DNA of 64,000 bases, from the NCBI GenBank assembly GCA_002376845.1, contig DFOS01000022.1:14201-78200 (forward strand). Direction: 5' to 3'. Origin of the DNA: Bdellovibrionaceae bacterium UBA3535. GTDB lineage: Bacteria; Bdellovibrionota; Bdellovibrionia; Bdellovibrionales; UBA840. The position numbers were made by a program, and so were the translations under genes. The notes under the pieces were generated by a model, which worked only from the letters and a program-made list of their open reading frames with translations, was not told the DNA's origin and ran no database searches. Of the stretch, positions 51,693 to 60,918 are shown one piece after another; the stretch's first letter is position 1, and every line of letters starts with the position of its first letter.

Positions 51693-54499
51693 TCCAACCA
51701 ATCCTGAATCGGATATTGATAAATGACGTTCTCGCCGGGCAACTGAAAGTTGGCACTTGGCATCTCCCACTCTGGAGTACCAAAATCAAAATTTACAAAG
51801 TTTGCCGGCACTAGCATTTGGGCACTACTCAATCCATTAACATTTGTAAGATTCGGGCCCGCAATGGCCAGACCACTGCTCTCGTCCTCAGGCACAATAC
51901 CCGTATTGTAGTAGTTGCTAGTAGGATCAATGGCATCACTAGAGCCTTGTATGCGTCCCACAAGGGGACCAAACTGATTGTTCGGCCCAGCACCGCCATT
52001 GGCCCGTACAACTTGGCTAATGGAGTAGGAATATCGCATGGAATTTGGACCACGACGGTAGAAGGTCCCCACCAAACCGCCGGTACGATCTCCGCCTTTG
52101 ATTTCACCCGTAGATAGATTATTTAGGAAACGATTGCTTCGCCCGTGAAAATAACCGGAGATGCCGCCAACATGGATTCCTGTTCCCGCATCGATATCAC
52201 CTGTATTCAAACATGAAACAATCTCGCGGTTTTGATTCGAGTTAATACCGCCTTCGATACCGCCTACATAATTTGTATCTGTTGCCGTTACTGTGCCGGC
52301 AAAATAGGAGCGACGGATATTTGCCATAGAGTAACCTGCAAGTCCACCTGCATAGGCATCACCGCTAGTTATACTTACGCTTATATTGGCAGTAGAATGG
52401 GAGTCATTAATGCTGGTATTGGTATTGTTCATACTACCGATCAAACCACCGATTCTACGGCGCCCACTTATATTTCCAGATGAACTTACATTATTATAAG
52501 CATTGCGGTAATCATAACCACTTATACCCCCAACGTTTTGCACTTGCGCCGCTGTGATATTCATAGAGGAAGAGGAATCGGTAATGTCAGCTCGGCTATA
52601 CCCCATTATCCCCCCCACATCAGAGTGGTTGTTCGTGACCCCTGTGGAGGCTATATTAATATTGCCAGCACTATTGCAGCGCAGACACGTAGAGGCACCA
52701 TTGCGATAATTACCTACAATACCACCCACATAGCGAATTTGTCCGGTATCATCACTATCAATCAAAACTATATTTCCATTAAACCATACATCCGTCATGC
52801 CGCCGGCTCCCTCCCAGCGCCCTACAAGGCCGCCAATTTCTCTTGGAGCCAATGAGGTTGAGTTGACAATGCCCGATGCATAGGTATTTGATAAGGAGGA
52901 ATTGCCACTTACATTTCTTGTCCTACCCGAAATACCGCCAACATAGTTGCCAGTACCCAAAATTGTACCTGAACTAAAAGAGTCATTTAAGACCAGTCTT
53001 TCTGCATAGCCAGCAATGCCGCCTACATAACTTGTGCCACCACTCACATTTGCTGTATTGTAACAAGAATTCACACTAAAGGCATTCCGATATACGTAGC
53101 CGATTAAACCGCCAACATTGTTAGCTCCGTTGGCTACGACATTTCCTGTATTATAACAAGAAGCACTAGTGGGAGGATCTGAGGAAGGTATATTGGGCGG
53201 CGTATTCCCTGCATCTCTAGTTGCTGCAGTGGAAGTCCCGCTTAAAGTGCCGTCACGGAAGTAGCCAAATAAACCACCAAAATTATTGCCACTAGATGTA
53301 CGAGTGATCACACCAGTATTGGAAACATTCGTCCAGGCTCCACTGGCCCTTCCCGCAATGCCGCCCACATTCCCATTGGTTGTGGAAATATTGGCCGTAT
53401 TACTTATATTATCAAATGTCGAGTTGGCGTCCGTATTGGCATCGTGTACTCGGCCAAAAACGCCCCCAACATATTGACGTCCCGCTATTTCTCCACCGTT
53501 AATACTTATATCATCCACATCAACAGAATTGGCGACATTCAAATACCCCACCAATCCACCTTGATAATCTTTATCCGCTGTAATGCTAACATTGCTTACT
53601 GTTATGTTACTAATGGTAAAATCTGAGGCGCCATTGCGATTGAGTCCAAACAGTGCACCAACATAGGCATTATTACTACCTTCATTACTGGTAAGTGTTA
53701 CGTTAGAGATATTTATATTGCTAAAAACATTGGTACCTACTTCTACGTAGGCGACTAAGGCCGCAACATACTGGTCGCCTATAACGTTTATATTATCGAT
53801 ATTAAGGTTTTGAAAGGTAGCTCCAGTGGCTTCGCGAAATATCGCCTGCTGCGTATTCGTGGAATTGATGTTTATATTGGATAGCGTAAAGTTATTCCCC
53901 TCTAATGTGCCCGTATAGCCGCCGCCAGTATTACCAATTGCTGTAAAACTACCGCTGTTAAAATTAATGTCATTCATAATTACAACATCGTCGTTTAAAA
54001 CTGTATTGATATTTGCAAACTGCAATGCTGTACAAACTTGCCAAGGGGCTGCTCCAGAAGCGTTAGCAAAAGTATCATTTCTAGCTGCCTCAGTATCACA
54101 GGCACTTGACAGCTTATTCAAAGTTAGACTGGCTGGATTCCCTATGGTCTCACCGTCAATCATTCGAGCATTGACGGCAATATTTCCTACAGATGCTGTA
54201 CTAACATCAACGTTCACTGTCCAGCGACGATCAGCCCCGCAAGCAGTATAAGTTGTTGTAAAGTCGCCGTAAACTTCGATAACCAAACCCGCGGTGCCGC
54301 ACTCCCCACTTAGACTTTTCATATATCCAACGGGAGAGCCACTACTAGGACTATCAATGGTAATGATCAAATTATTCTCTGGCGGCACCTCGATAACATT
54401 GTCTGATGTGCCAAATAACTCATCTACGGTTTCACCGTCACTACAGGACAGTAAACTAAAAGACATAAGAATAAGAACATAATAATACAACAACCGCAT
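51689..54499 (-). CDS. GLUG-repeat surface lipoprotein
   Basis: 936 residues. Lipobox LLSC gives lipidated C19. An Ig-like domain covers about 40-130 (NLIITIDSPSSGSPVGYMKS). From about 185 to the end there are some 20 degenerate GLUG-type repeats, each with a core such as VGGIAGYA, GGLIGYVYRN, VGGISGRTRN, which form a beta-helix or beta-solenoid. Serine, threonine, asparagine and glycine dominate. Such proteins act in adhesion or surface binding. Long repeats of this kind drift quickly, and the number may vary between strains. ATG 54499 has a weak GGGAAT ribosome binding site. Confidence 0.85.
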   Translation of the reverse strand: MRLLYYYVLILMSFSLLSCSDGETVDELFGTSDNVIEVPPENNLIITIDSPSSGSPVGYMKSLSGECGTAGLVIEVYGDFTTTYTACGADRRWTVNVDVSTASVGNIAVNARMIDGETIGNPASLTLNKLSSACDTEAARNDTFANASGAAPWQVCTALQFANINTVLNDDVVIMNDINFNSGSFTAIGNTGGGYTGTLEGNNFTLSNININSTNTQQAIFREATGATFQNLNIDNINVIGDQYVAALVAYVEVGTNVFSNINISNVTLTSNEGSNNAYVGALFGLNRNGASDFTISNITVSNVSITADKDYQGGLVGYLNVANSVDVDDISINGGEIAGRQYVGGVFGRVHDANTDANSTFDNISNTANISTTNGNVGGIAGRASGAWTNVSNTGVITRTSSGNNFGGLFGYFRDGTLSGTSTAATRDAGNTPPNIPSSDPPTSASCYNTGNVVANGANNVGGLIGYVYRNAFSVNSCYNTANVSGGTSYVGGIAGYAERLVLNDSFSSGTILGTGNYVGGISGRTRNVSGNSSLSNTYASGIVNSTSLAPREIGGLVGRWEGAGGMTDVWFNGNIVLIDSDDTGQIRYVGGIVGNYRNGASTCLRCNSAGNINIASTGVTNNHSDVGGIMGYSRADITDSSSSMNITAAQVQNVGGISGYDYRNAYNNVSSSGNISGRRRIGGLIGSMNNTNTSINDSHSTANISVSITSGDAYAGGLAGYSMANIRRSYFAGTVTATDTNYVGGIEGGINSNQNREIVSCLNTGDIDAGTGIHVGGISGYFHGRSNRFLNNLSTGEIKGGDRTGGLVGTFYRRGPNSMRYSYSISQVVRANGGAGPNNQFGPLVGRIQGSSDAIDPTSNYYNTGIVPEDESSGLAIAGPNLTNVNGLSSAQMLVPANFVNFDFGTPEWEMPSANFQLPGENVIYQYPIQDWLD

Positions 54500-54619
54500 A
54501 TTCCCATATCGGTTAAGACACCAATTTTATTGAGGCTTTTAGAAGAAAATGCTGAAAAATCTCGACCTTTTATATAAGTAATTCATGGGATTATAAGAGT
54601 GTCGTAAAAACGTATCATT

Positions 54620-54644
54620 TTGAAATACGGTTGTCTTATTTCAA
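54620..54644. promoter_or_regulatory. inverted repeat upstream of the zinc-uptake operon, candidate operator
   Basis: Arms TTGAAATA/TATTTCAA, eight perfect pairs, 9-bp spacer, 73 bp before the zrgA-like start. The position suits a repressor site, such as one for Zur, but the sequence does not match the usual Zur palindrome, so the regulator is unknown. Confidence 0.4.
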
Positions 54645-54716
54645 GGCAGCATAACCACCACTTTGTATTGCGCCCTCAATATTCGCATGATAAATTTTCG
54701 GCCATAGGGAGGGATT

Positions 54717-55202
54717 ATGTTTTCGACAATATTACTATATGCCTTGGCCTTTTCGCATGGAACCCACACCCATGGTATTGCCGAAATGAAAGTTGCTATG
54801 GAAGGAAAAGAACTGGAAATTGAGTTTGAATTTCCAGCAGTGGACATTGTTGGTTTTGAGCACCAAGCCAAAAAAGATAGTGATAAAGCCAAAGTGGATC
54901 AGGCACTCAAAAAACTGCGTGAGCATGGGACAATCATAAGCCTGCCAAAGGCAGCTAAATGTCAACTGAGTAAGGTAGAGGCAGACAGTGATCTCCTAGA
55001 AGAAGATGAGGAACACAATGATTTTGAAGCGGAATATGAATTTCGCTGCGAGAAAATGGCAGAGCTTAAGATCATTAAGGTTTTGGCATTCTCTCACTTC
55101 CCTTCGGTTAATAAAATCAAAGCGGTTGCTGTAAGTGCTAATGGTCAATTTCAAGCGGATTTAACAAAAGAAAAAAATGTATTTCAACTAAGCGATGACT
55201 GA
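54717..55202 (+). CDS. DUF2796 periplasmic zinc-uptake protein (ZrgA-like)
   Basis: 161 residues. GGGAGGG precedes ATG 54717. A short signal peptide (MFSTILLYALAFS) precedes the mature start HGTHTHGIAEMKVAMEGKEL, where several histidines cluster, a likely zinc-binding end. DUF2796 features include LEIEFEFPAVDIVGFEHQAK and a cysteine pair with acidic residues (KCQLSKVEAD...CEKMAELK). In Vibrio, ZrgA is a zinc-binding part of the zinc-regulated operon zrgABCDE. The overlap with the ATPase gene (8 bp) supports a common operon. Confidence 0.85.
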   Translation: MFSTILLYALAFSHGTHTHGIAEMKVAMEGKELEIEFEFPAVDIVGFEHQAKKDSDKAKVDQALKKLREHGTIISLPKAAKCQLSKVEADSDLLEEDEEHNDFEAEYEFRCEKMAELKIIKVLAFSHFPSVNKIKAVAVSANGQFQADLTKEKNVFQLSDD

Positions 55203-55905
55203 TTTACTAAGAATTGAAAATTTGAAATTTCGCTGGCCCAAGGCCAAAAAAGCCTTGTTATACATTGAACAATTTCATTTAAACAAAGCAGAAAAAGTTT
55301 TTTTGCAGGGGCCTAGTGGGAGTGGGAAATCTACCCTGTTAAACCTTATTGGCGGTGTTCTTAGCCCTGAAAGTGGACATATCCGATTTCAAGGCGAGAA
55401 CATATTTGCAAAATCAGAAGCCGAACGCGATCAGTTTCGCGGAGATCATATGGGCTTTATCTTTCAGAGCTTTAACCTACTTCCCTATTTGAATTCCATA
55501 GAGAATGTCTGTCTTGCATGCGATTTTTCAAAGCTAAAAACCGAGCGCGTACTATCCCGATCACAAAACCTTGAAGCCGAAGCAAAAAGACTGCTAGAAG
55601 CCTTAAAGCTTAATGAAGAAGATATTTATAAAAAAGTTACGGATCTTAGCATAGGCCAGAGGCAGCGTGTGGCCACGGCTAGAGCTCTAATGGGTAGCCC
55701 CGAACTGATCATTGCCGATGAGCCGACATCTGCTTTGGATGCTCAAACTAGACAGCATTTTTTAAATTTATTGTTCACCGAATGTGAACGTTTTCAGATC
55801 AGCCTGATATTTGTTAGCCACGACCCGGCTTTAGGGCAATATTTTGATCGTTCCTATAATTTAAGCGAAATTAACCAAGAAGCTTCCGTAGGACTTGATC
55901 TATGA
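55195..55905 (+). CDS. ABC transporter ATPase (ZrgB-like, LolD group)
   Basis: 236 residues. Walker A GPSGSGKST lies near 40-48, then Q-loop IFQSFNLLPYLNSIENV, signature LSIGQRQRVATARAL near 155-169, Walker B LIIADEPTSALDA near 177-189, and switch region LIFVSHDP. The class is MacB/LolD, paired with the FtsX-type permease that follows with 4 bp overlap. In Vibrio this pair is zrgBC. Such ABC parts often act in mechanotransmission instead of direct transport. Confidence 0.9.
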   Translation: MTDLLRIENLKFRWPKAKKALLYIEQFHLNKAEKVFLQGPSGSGKSTLLNLIGGVLSPESGHIRFQGENIFAKSEAERDQFRGDHMGFIFQSFNLLPYLNSIENVCLACDFSKLKTERVLSRSQNLEAEAKRLLEALKLNEEDIYKKVTDLSIGQRQRVATARALMGSPELIIADEPTSALDAQTRQHFLNLLFTECERFQISLIFVSHDPALGQYFDRSYNLSEINQEASVGLDL

Positions 55906-57167
55906 ATAGTTTATATAAAATAGCCAGTAAATCCCTACTCAATAGAAAAAACACCACCATTTTAACCATTATTTCCATTGCCCTTAGTGTTTGCCTTCTA
56001 CTTGGCATTGAACGAATACGCAGCGGTACCAAAAATTCTTTTGAAAACACCGTCTCGGGTGTTGATCTTATTGTTGGCGCAAGAAGTGGCCCTATCAACT
56101 TACTGCTCTACTCCGTTTTTCGCATTGGAAACGCCACAAATAACTTGGGCTATGAAACTTATCAAAAAGTAAAATCCCGCGAAGATGTACAATATAGCAT
56201 TCCCATCTCTTTAGGCGATTCCCATCGTGGCTATAAAGTAGTAGGAACTAGCCAAAACTACTTTCAGCATTACCAATATGGCAACAAACAAAATCTAGCC
56301 TTTTCAAAGGGGCAGGAGTTTCAAGATCTATTTGATGTTGTAATCGGCAGTAAGGTGGCAGAAGAGCTTAACTATGATTTAGATAAAAAAATCACCTTAT
56401 CGCATGGTATGAATGCCGTTAGTTTTCAACAACATGACAATATGCAATTTCGTATAGTGGGCATTTTAAAACCCACGGGCACACCCGTAGACTCCTCATT
56501 GCATGTTTCTTTGCAAGCCATAGAGGCTCTTCACGTTGACTGGCAAGATGGAGCCCCACCCCGAGCGGGTGAGGCCACCCCGAAAGAAAGTCTTCGTAGC
56601 ATGGATCTAACGCCCTCAAGCATTACGGCTTTTTTTGTTAAACTAAAATCTCGCATGGCCGTTTTTCAAGTACAAAGAGATATCAATGAGTATGCAGACG
56701 AAGCTATGCTCGCCATTTTACCAGGAGTCGTTTTAAGAGAATTGTGGTCGAGTATTGGCATGGCCGAAAAAGCATTGTTCGTTGTAAGCATTCTAGTATT
56801 TATAGTTAGCTTGTTTGGTATGCTAATCAGTCTTCTTTCCACATTGAATGAGCGAAGACGCGAGATGGCTTTATTGCGCTCTGTGGGTGCGTCCAAACCA
56901 TTTATTTTTGCCCTGCTTTTGGCCGAGTCATTTTTAATTAGTATCGCGGGGATTGTTTTTGGAATTGTCTTGCTATATGCCGGTCTGCTTAGCACCCAAA
57001 CGTGGTTAGAAGCTCGCATTGGCATGGGAGTTTCTTTATATCAATTTCAGCTGCAAGATTTTTATTATTTAGCATTGATCTTGGTGGCCTCTATGGTGGT
57101 AAGCCTCTTTCCTGCCCTTCGAGCTTATAAAAAATCTTTAGCTGATGGTTTAACGGTAAGGACTTAG
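55902..57167 (+). CDS. FtsX/MacB-type ABC permease (ZrgC-like)
   Basis: 421 residues. An N-terminal helix (about 17-36, TILTIISIALSVCLLLGIE) precedes a large periplasmic domain to about 285. Three further helices follow: ALFVVSILVFIVSLFGMLIS, then FIFALLLAESFLISIAGIVF and DFYYLALILVASMVVSLFPA. The family signature LNERRREMALLRSVGASK lies before the third helix. ATG 55902 overlaps the ATPase stop. Role in the zinc-uptake operon is inferred from the gene order DUF2796, ATPase, FtsX, DUF3299. Confidence 0.9.
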   Translation: MNSLYKIASKSLLNRKNTTILTIISIALSVCLLLGIERIRSGTKNSFENTVSGVDLIVGARSGPINLLLYSVFRIGNATNNLGYETYQKVKSREDVQYSIPISLGDSHRGYKVVGTSQNYFQHYQYGNKQNLAFSKGQEFQDLFDVVIGSKVAEELNYDLDKKITLSHGMNAVSFQQHDNMQFRIVGILKPTGTPVDSSLHVSLQAIEALHVDWQDGAPPRAGEATPKESLRSMDLTPSSITAFFVKLKSRMAVFQVQRDINEYADEAMLAILPGVVLRELWSSIGMAEKALFVVSILVFIVSLFGMLISLLSTLNERRREMALLRSVGASKPFIFALLLAESFLISIAGIVFGIVLLYAGLLSTQTWLEARIGMGVSLYQFQLQDFYYLALILVASMVVSLFPALRAYKKSLADGLTVRT

Positions 57168-57168
57168 T

Positions 57169-57654
57169 ATGAAAGCATCTGTTATATATGGCGCTATTGC
57201 GGTTGTGGTAATTGGATTAATTGCCAAACCTTTTATTATCAAAACGAAAGAGGATAAAATCATAAAAGAAGCCATGTCAAAACCGGAGGGAATTCCAACG
57301 GTTGAATGGGATATGCTTTATAAACTAGATTATAAAACCGGCAAAGCCCCTGACGATCTAAAACAATTCGATGGTAAGTTTGTTAAAATCCCAGGATTTG
57401 TAGTGCCCTTATCCGATAATTTTAAAGTATTAGATGAGTTTTTACTAGTGCCGGATGCTCAGTCTTGTATACATGTGCCACCGCCGCCGCCTAACTTGAT
57501 TGTGCATACTACACTCCGAAATTCCATTCCCATTGAAGAATCTTACAATCCAGCATGGATATATGGCATATTAAAAATCGAAACCACAGAAAGCATATAT
57601 GGCAAGGCCGGCTTTACTTTGGATGCAGTGAAGATGGAAAGATTTGATTATTAA
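57169..57654 (+). CDS. DUF3299 exported protein (ZrgD-like)
   Basis: 161 residues with an N-terminal membrane anchor or signal (MKASVIYGAIAVVVIGLIAK). The DUF3299 core is present: FDGKFVKIPGFVVPLSDNFK then the hallmark VPDAQSCIHVPPPPPNLIVH, in which C and H may bind metal. It completes the four-gene set with DUF2796 and the ABC pair, and starts one base after the permease stop. Its exact role in zinc uptake is unknown. Confidence 0.88.
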   Translation: MKASVIYGAIAVVVIGLIAKPFIIKTKEDKIIKEAMSKPEGIPTVEWDMLYKLDYKTGKAPDDLKQFDGKFVKIPGFVVPLSDNFKVLDEFLLVPDAQSCIHVPPPPPNLIVHTTLRNSIPIEESYNPAWIYGILKIETTESIYGKAGFTLDAVKMERFDY

Positions 57655-58109
57655 AAAAGCTCGCGAATGGAGTGAATATCATCCAGAATACGACGCAGAC
57701 TGCGGCGTACGTGCAATAGATCTTTTGAAATTTGCTTGTACTCGTTCTCCCGACGAACTTCTTGTTTGGAGTTTTTTAACACCTTTCTAGCGCCCTCAAT
57801 GGAGTAACGATCTCGGTGTAGCAGCTTTTGGATCATAAGTGCTGCCTCAACATTCTTACGCGAATAAATTCTCTGGTTATTTCCTGATTTTTTGGGGCTT
57901 AATTCTTCAAACTCGGTTTCCCAATAACGAAGAACATATTGCTTTACTCCCAATATGTCGGCCACTTCGCCAATTTTAAATGACAATTTTTCGGGAATGG
58001 AGCGAAGTTTTTGAAGATAAACATCGTCAACCAAAGAAACAGGCAAATCAATTTTCATTTCTTTGGCAGCTTTTTCTTCTAGTGAATCTGACTCGTTATA
58101 AAAGTCCAT
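57651..58109 (-). CDS. MerR-family transcriptional regulator
   Basis: 152 residues from ATG 58109, overlapping the ihfA stop as TGATG; the TTG one codon earlier is unlikely. The winged helix-turn-helix is KLSFKIGEVADILGVKQYVL near 42-61, then RYWETEFEELSPKKSGNNQR and IYSRKNVEAALMIQKLLHRD. A helical dimerisation tail follows. No metal or drug sensor domain is visible. The order pheS-pheT-ihfA-merR also occurs in many proteobacteria, where the MerR gene is of unknown target. Confidence 0.9.
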   Translation of the reverse strand: MDFYNESDSLEEKAAKEMKIDLPVSLVDDVYLQKLRSIPEKLSFKIGEVADILGVKQYVLRYWETEFEELSPKKSGNNQRIYSRKNVEAALMIQKLLHRDRYSIEGARKVLKNSKQEVRRENEYKQISKDLLHVRRSLRRILDDIHSIRELF

Positions 58110-58444
58110 CAATCCTCGTCTTTCACCTGCGAAGGATCTTCTCCATTAAGTACTGCCTTAAGCACTTGTGAAGGGCGAAAAGTTAAAACTCTTCTGGCTG
58201 CAATGGTGATTTGCTCACCTGTCTGCGGATTCCTACCGATGCGGGCATTTTTTTCGCGAACGATAAAATTGCCAAAACCGGAGATCTTCACCTTTTCGCC
58301 TTTGACCAAAACATTTTTCAAAGAATCAAAGACCATCTCAACGTATTCGGATGCCTCTTTTTTTGAAAAACCTATTTTGTCATAAACTTTTTCTACAATA
58401 TCAGCTTTGGTAACTGTTGCTTTTGCTTGATTTTGACCGCCCAT
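58109..58444 (-). CDS. ihfA: integration host factor alpha-type DNA-binding protein
   Basis: 111 residues, of the HU/IHF family: MGGQNQAKATVTKADIVEKV, then KISGFGNFIVREKNARIGRN and PQTGEQITIAARRVLTFRPS. The proline P79 or so in GRNPQTGE is the DNA-intercalating residue at the arm tip. The gene follows pheT by 57 bp, the classic place for ihfA (himA), so I name it alpha; HU cannot be ruled out in this phylum. It bends DNA in transcription and recombination. Confidence 0.88.
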   Translation of the reverse strand: MGGQNQAKATVTKADIVEKVYDKIGFSKKEASEYVEMVFDSLKNVLVKGEKVKISGFGNFIVREKNARIGRNPQTGEQITIAARRVLTFRPSQVLKAVLNGEDPSQVKDED

Positions 58445-58500
58445 AAAACCTCTCTCATTTAAAGGCTACCAAGTACCTAAAAACTTTCAAGTTTTTTCAT

Positions 58501-60918
58501 TTAACGCAGGGTAGCGCCAAACTTCTCCTGCACACCTGTAATGATCTCTTCTTGAAGACTTGTTAGCTCTTTTTCGCTCAGCGTTTTTGTGTGGTCCTCG
58601 ATCTTCATTCGGAAGCCAAGCGATTTTTTGCCCTTCTCCAAATTATCACCTTGATAAAGATCAAATACCTCTATTTTCTTCACCTTAGAGAAGTGATCCA
58701 ATATATAGTTTTGCAAATCCCCGGCCGCTAGTAATTGGTCTACAATAAAAACCAAATCACGCTCCACCGCCGGGAAAGGGTTTAATGGCTGCACTTTATC
58801 AAGCGTTTTCTTATGTCTAGAGAAGGAATCCAAGCTAAACTCGGCCAGTGCCACTGAGCTACGTATTTTGTCCTTATCGCTCCAACGCGGATGCAAACTA
58901 CCAATATATCCAAGGTAGTCTTCTCCTAATTTTAAATAGGCAAACTGACCAGAGTGTAGAAAGTCTGGAGCTGGCTTCGAAGTATCCCATGCAAAGCCTC
59001 GCAGACCTAAGTAGTACAAGAGTCTCTCTACCTTGTTTTTTAGTTTCAAGACATTGGGCGCCTTATCCGACTGCCAAAGGTTTTGCTTTTCACCCCAGGA
59101 TATAAGCGCCAAGCGCTGCCTTTGCTCATAATCATTTTGTTGTTTTTGAAAACAAAAACCAATTTCAAATATTTGCCCATGGCTTTGGCCGCGACGGTAG
59201 TTATGTAACAAATTTTTATATAAACCCGGCACAAGTGAGGTGCGCATAATATCGTATTCCTCGCTTAAGGGATTTTGAATTTTCACCGGCTCCGCAGAAA
59301 ACTCCAGGCCTGCAGCCACCAAGGCATCTTTATTACCCAAAAATGTTCTTTCAAAAGTCGAACTCGAAAAGGCGTAGTTCATAGCTTCCATCAAACCATC
59401 GTGAGAGAGATGCTCTCTGACTTTGCGCGCCCGCTCGAATATATCACTTTGTTGCTTTGGTGCACCTCTTGCATTTGGCATATGCTCAGGCACATCATCA
59501 TAGCCTCGCACCCTAGCATACTCCTCCACAAGGTCTTCTTTTATGGATATATCATGCCGGTAAAGGGGCGCTTTCACAATGTACTGCTCTCCGTCTTTGC
59601 GCCAATGACAATTAAGGGCCTCTAAAGTTTTTTCCCAAGAATCTGCGGCAATGCTATAGCCAAGCTTTTGCTCAACAAAATCCAATTTTACCGGAATATT
59701 CGCAGTCTGAATGGGGTTGGGGTAAATATCAACAAAATCACCACTAACCTCTCCATGGGCATATTCAGCAATCAAAGCGCAGGTCCTATCCAAAACTGTT
59801 TGTATGTTCGCGGGGTCTACACCGCGAGAAAATCGGTAGGCCGCATCCGTTTCAATCCCAAACTTGCGCGCCGTCTTTCGCACCGTTTGCGGAACAAAGT
59901 AGGCGCATTCGATAAATAAGTCCGTTGTTTCTTCACGCACACCAGAATTCAAGCCACCCACAACTCCTGCAAGAGCAACTGGCTTTTTGCCATCGTATAT
60001 CATCAACTCACTACCATCGAGTTTGTATTCAGTAGCATCCAAACTAGTGAAGGTCTCCCCGGCTTTCGCCGTGGCAACGCGCACTTTGTTTTGCTCGAGA
60101 AATGCCAAATCAAAGGCATGCAAAGGCTGGCCATACTCCAACATTACAAAATTAGTAATATCCACCACATTATTTATGGAGTTCAAGCCCAAGGCTTCCA
60201 GGCGCTGCTTTAACCAGGCCGGTGATGGTGCAACCTTTACGTTATGAATCGTTCGGCATGCGTAGCGAGGACATAGATCAAGGTTCTCAACCTCTAAACT
60301 TGCGTCCAGCTTTGCCTGCCACATGCCTGAATTCACCTTGGGCAGATTCATCTCACGGCCCAACAGGCTGGCCAATTCACGCGCCAGGCCCACATGCGAT
60401 AAACAGTCCGCACGGTTAGGAGTGACCTTTAGTTCAAAAAATACATCTTGCAAGTTTTGGTAACTAGAAAAAGCCTCTCCCACTTTGGCATCTTCATTGA
60501 GAATCATAATACCCGAGGACTCTTCACTTAGTCCTAGTTCCTTTTCTGAGCAAAGCATGCCGCTAGATTCCACTCCTCGTAAAGTGGTATTTTGTATATT
60601 CAATCCATTTGGCAAGCTAGAGCCGGGAAGCGCCACCACCACCTTATCATTTTCTTTGTGATTCTTAGCCCCACAAACTATTTGCTGCACGACTCCCTCA
60701 CCAACACTGACCTGACAAACGGTCAAACGATCCGCATCGGGATGTTGTTTTTTCTCTAAAATACTACCAACAACAATGGAATCATATAGCAGCGCTTGGT
60801 CTTCTATCTCTTCTACCTCTAGTCCGGCATTGGTAAGAATGCTTGCAAGCGAATGGATTTTTCCACGATAATCGCTCAGATCAATATACTCATTCAGCCA
60901 ATTAAAAGATACTTTCAT
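58501..60918 (-). CDS. pheT: phenylalanine-tRNA ligase beta subunit
   Basis: 805 residues. Domains in order are: tRNA-binding OB fold near 40-150 (SIVVGSILEKKQHPDADRLT, QIVCGAKNHKENDKVVVALP), B3/B4 editing near 205-370 (HAFDLAFLEQNKVRVATAKA), B5 near 400-470, the catalytic-like core near 480-690, and the C-terminal FDX-ACB anticodon-binding domain near 710-805 (FPAVERDLVFIVDQLL). The length suits the bacterial type (795 in E. coli). The stop of pheS overlaps the start as ATGA. Confidence 0.97.
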   Translation of the reverse strand: MKVSFNWLNEYIDLSDYRGKIHSLASILTNAGLEVEEIEDQALLYDSIVVGSILEKKQHPDADRLTVCQVSVGEGVVQQIVCGAKNHKENDKVVVALPGSSLPNGLNIQNTTLRGVESSGMLCSEKELGLSEESSGIMILNEDAKVGEAFSSYQNLQDVFFELKVTPNRADCLSHVGLARELASLLGREMNLPKVNSGMWQAKLDASLEVENLDLCPRYACRTIHNVKVAPSPAWLKQRLEALGLNSINNVVDITNFVMLEYGQPLHAFDLAFLEQNKVRVATAKAGETFTSLDATEYKLDGSELMIYDGKKPVALAGVVGGLNSGVREETTDLFIECAYFVPQTVRKTARKFGIETDAAYRFSRGVDPANIQTVLDRTCALIAEYAHGEVSGDFVDIYPNPIQTANIPVKLDFVEQKLGYSIAADSWEKTLEALNCHWRKDGEQYIVKAPLYRHDISIKEDLVEEYARVRGYDDVPEHMPNARGAPKQQSDIFERARKVREHLSHDGLMEAMNYAFSSSTFERTFLGNKDALVAAGLEFSAEPVKIQNPLSEEYDIMRTSLVPGLYKNLLHNYRRGQSHGQIFEIGFCFQKQQNDYEQRQRLALISWGEKQNLWQSDKAPNVLKLKNKVERLLYYLGLRGFAWDTSKPAPDFLHSGQFAYLKLGEDYLGYIGSLHPRWSDKDKIRSSVALAEFSLDSFSRHKKTLDKVQPLNPFPAVERDLVFIVDQLLAAGDLQNYILDHFSKVKKIEVFDLYQGDNLEKGKKSLGFRMKIEDHTKTLSEKELTSLQEEIITGVQEKFGATLR

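Noticed and set aside
53286..54251. Plus-strand frames opposite the GLUG lipoprotein
   Set aside because: They are antisense shadows of a long low-complexity coding region and have no start signals.
51689..54499. CRISPR-like spaced repetition within the GLUG gene
   Set aside because: The periodicity is at protein level with variable DNA, without constant-length spacers. No CRISPR array or cas gene is in the window.
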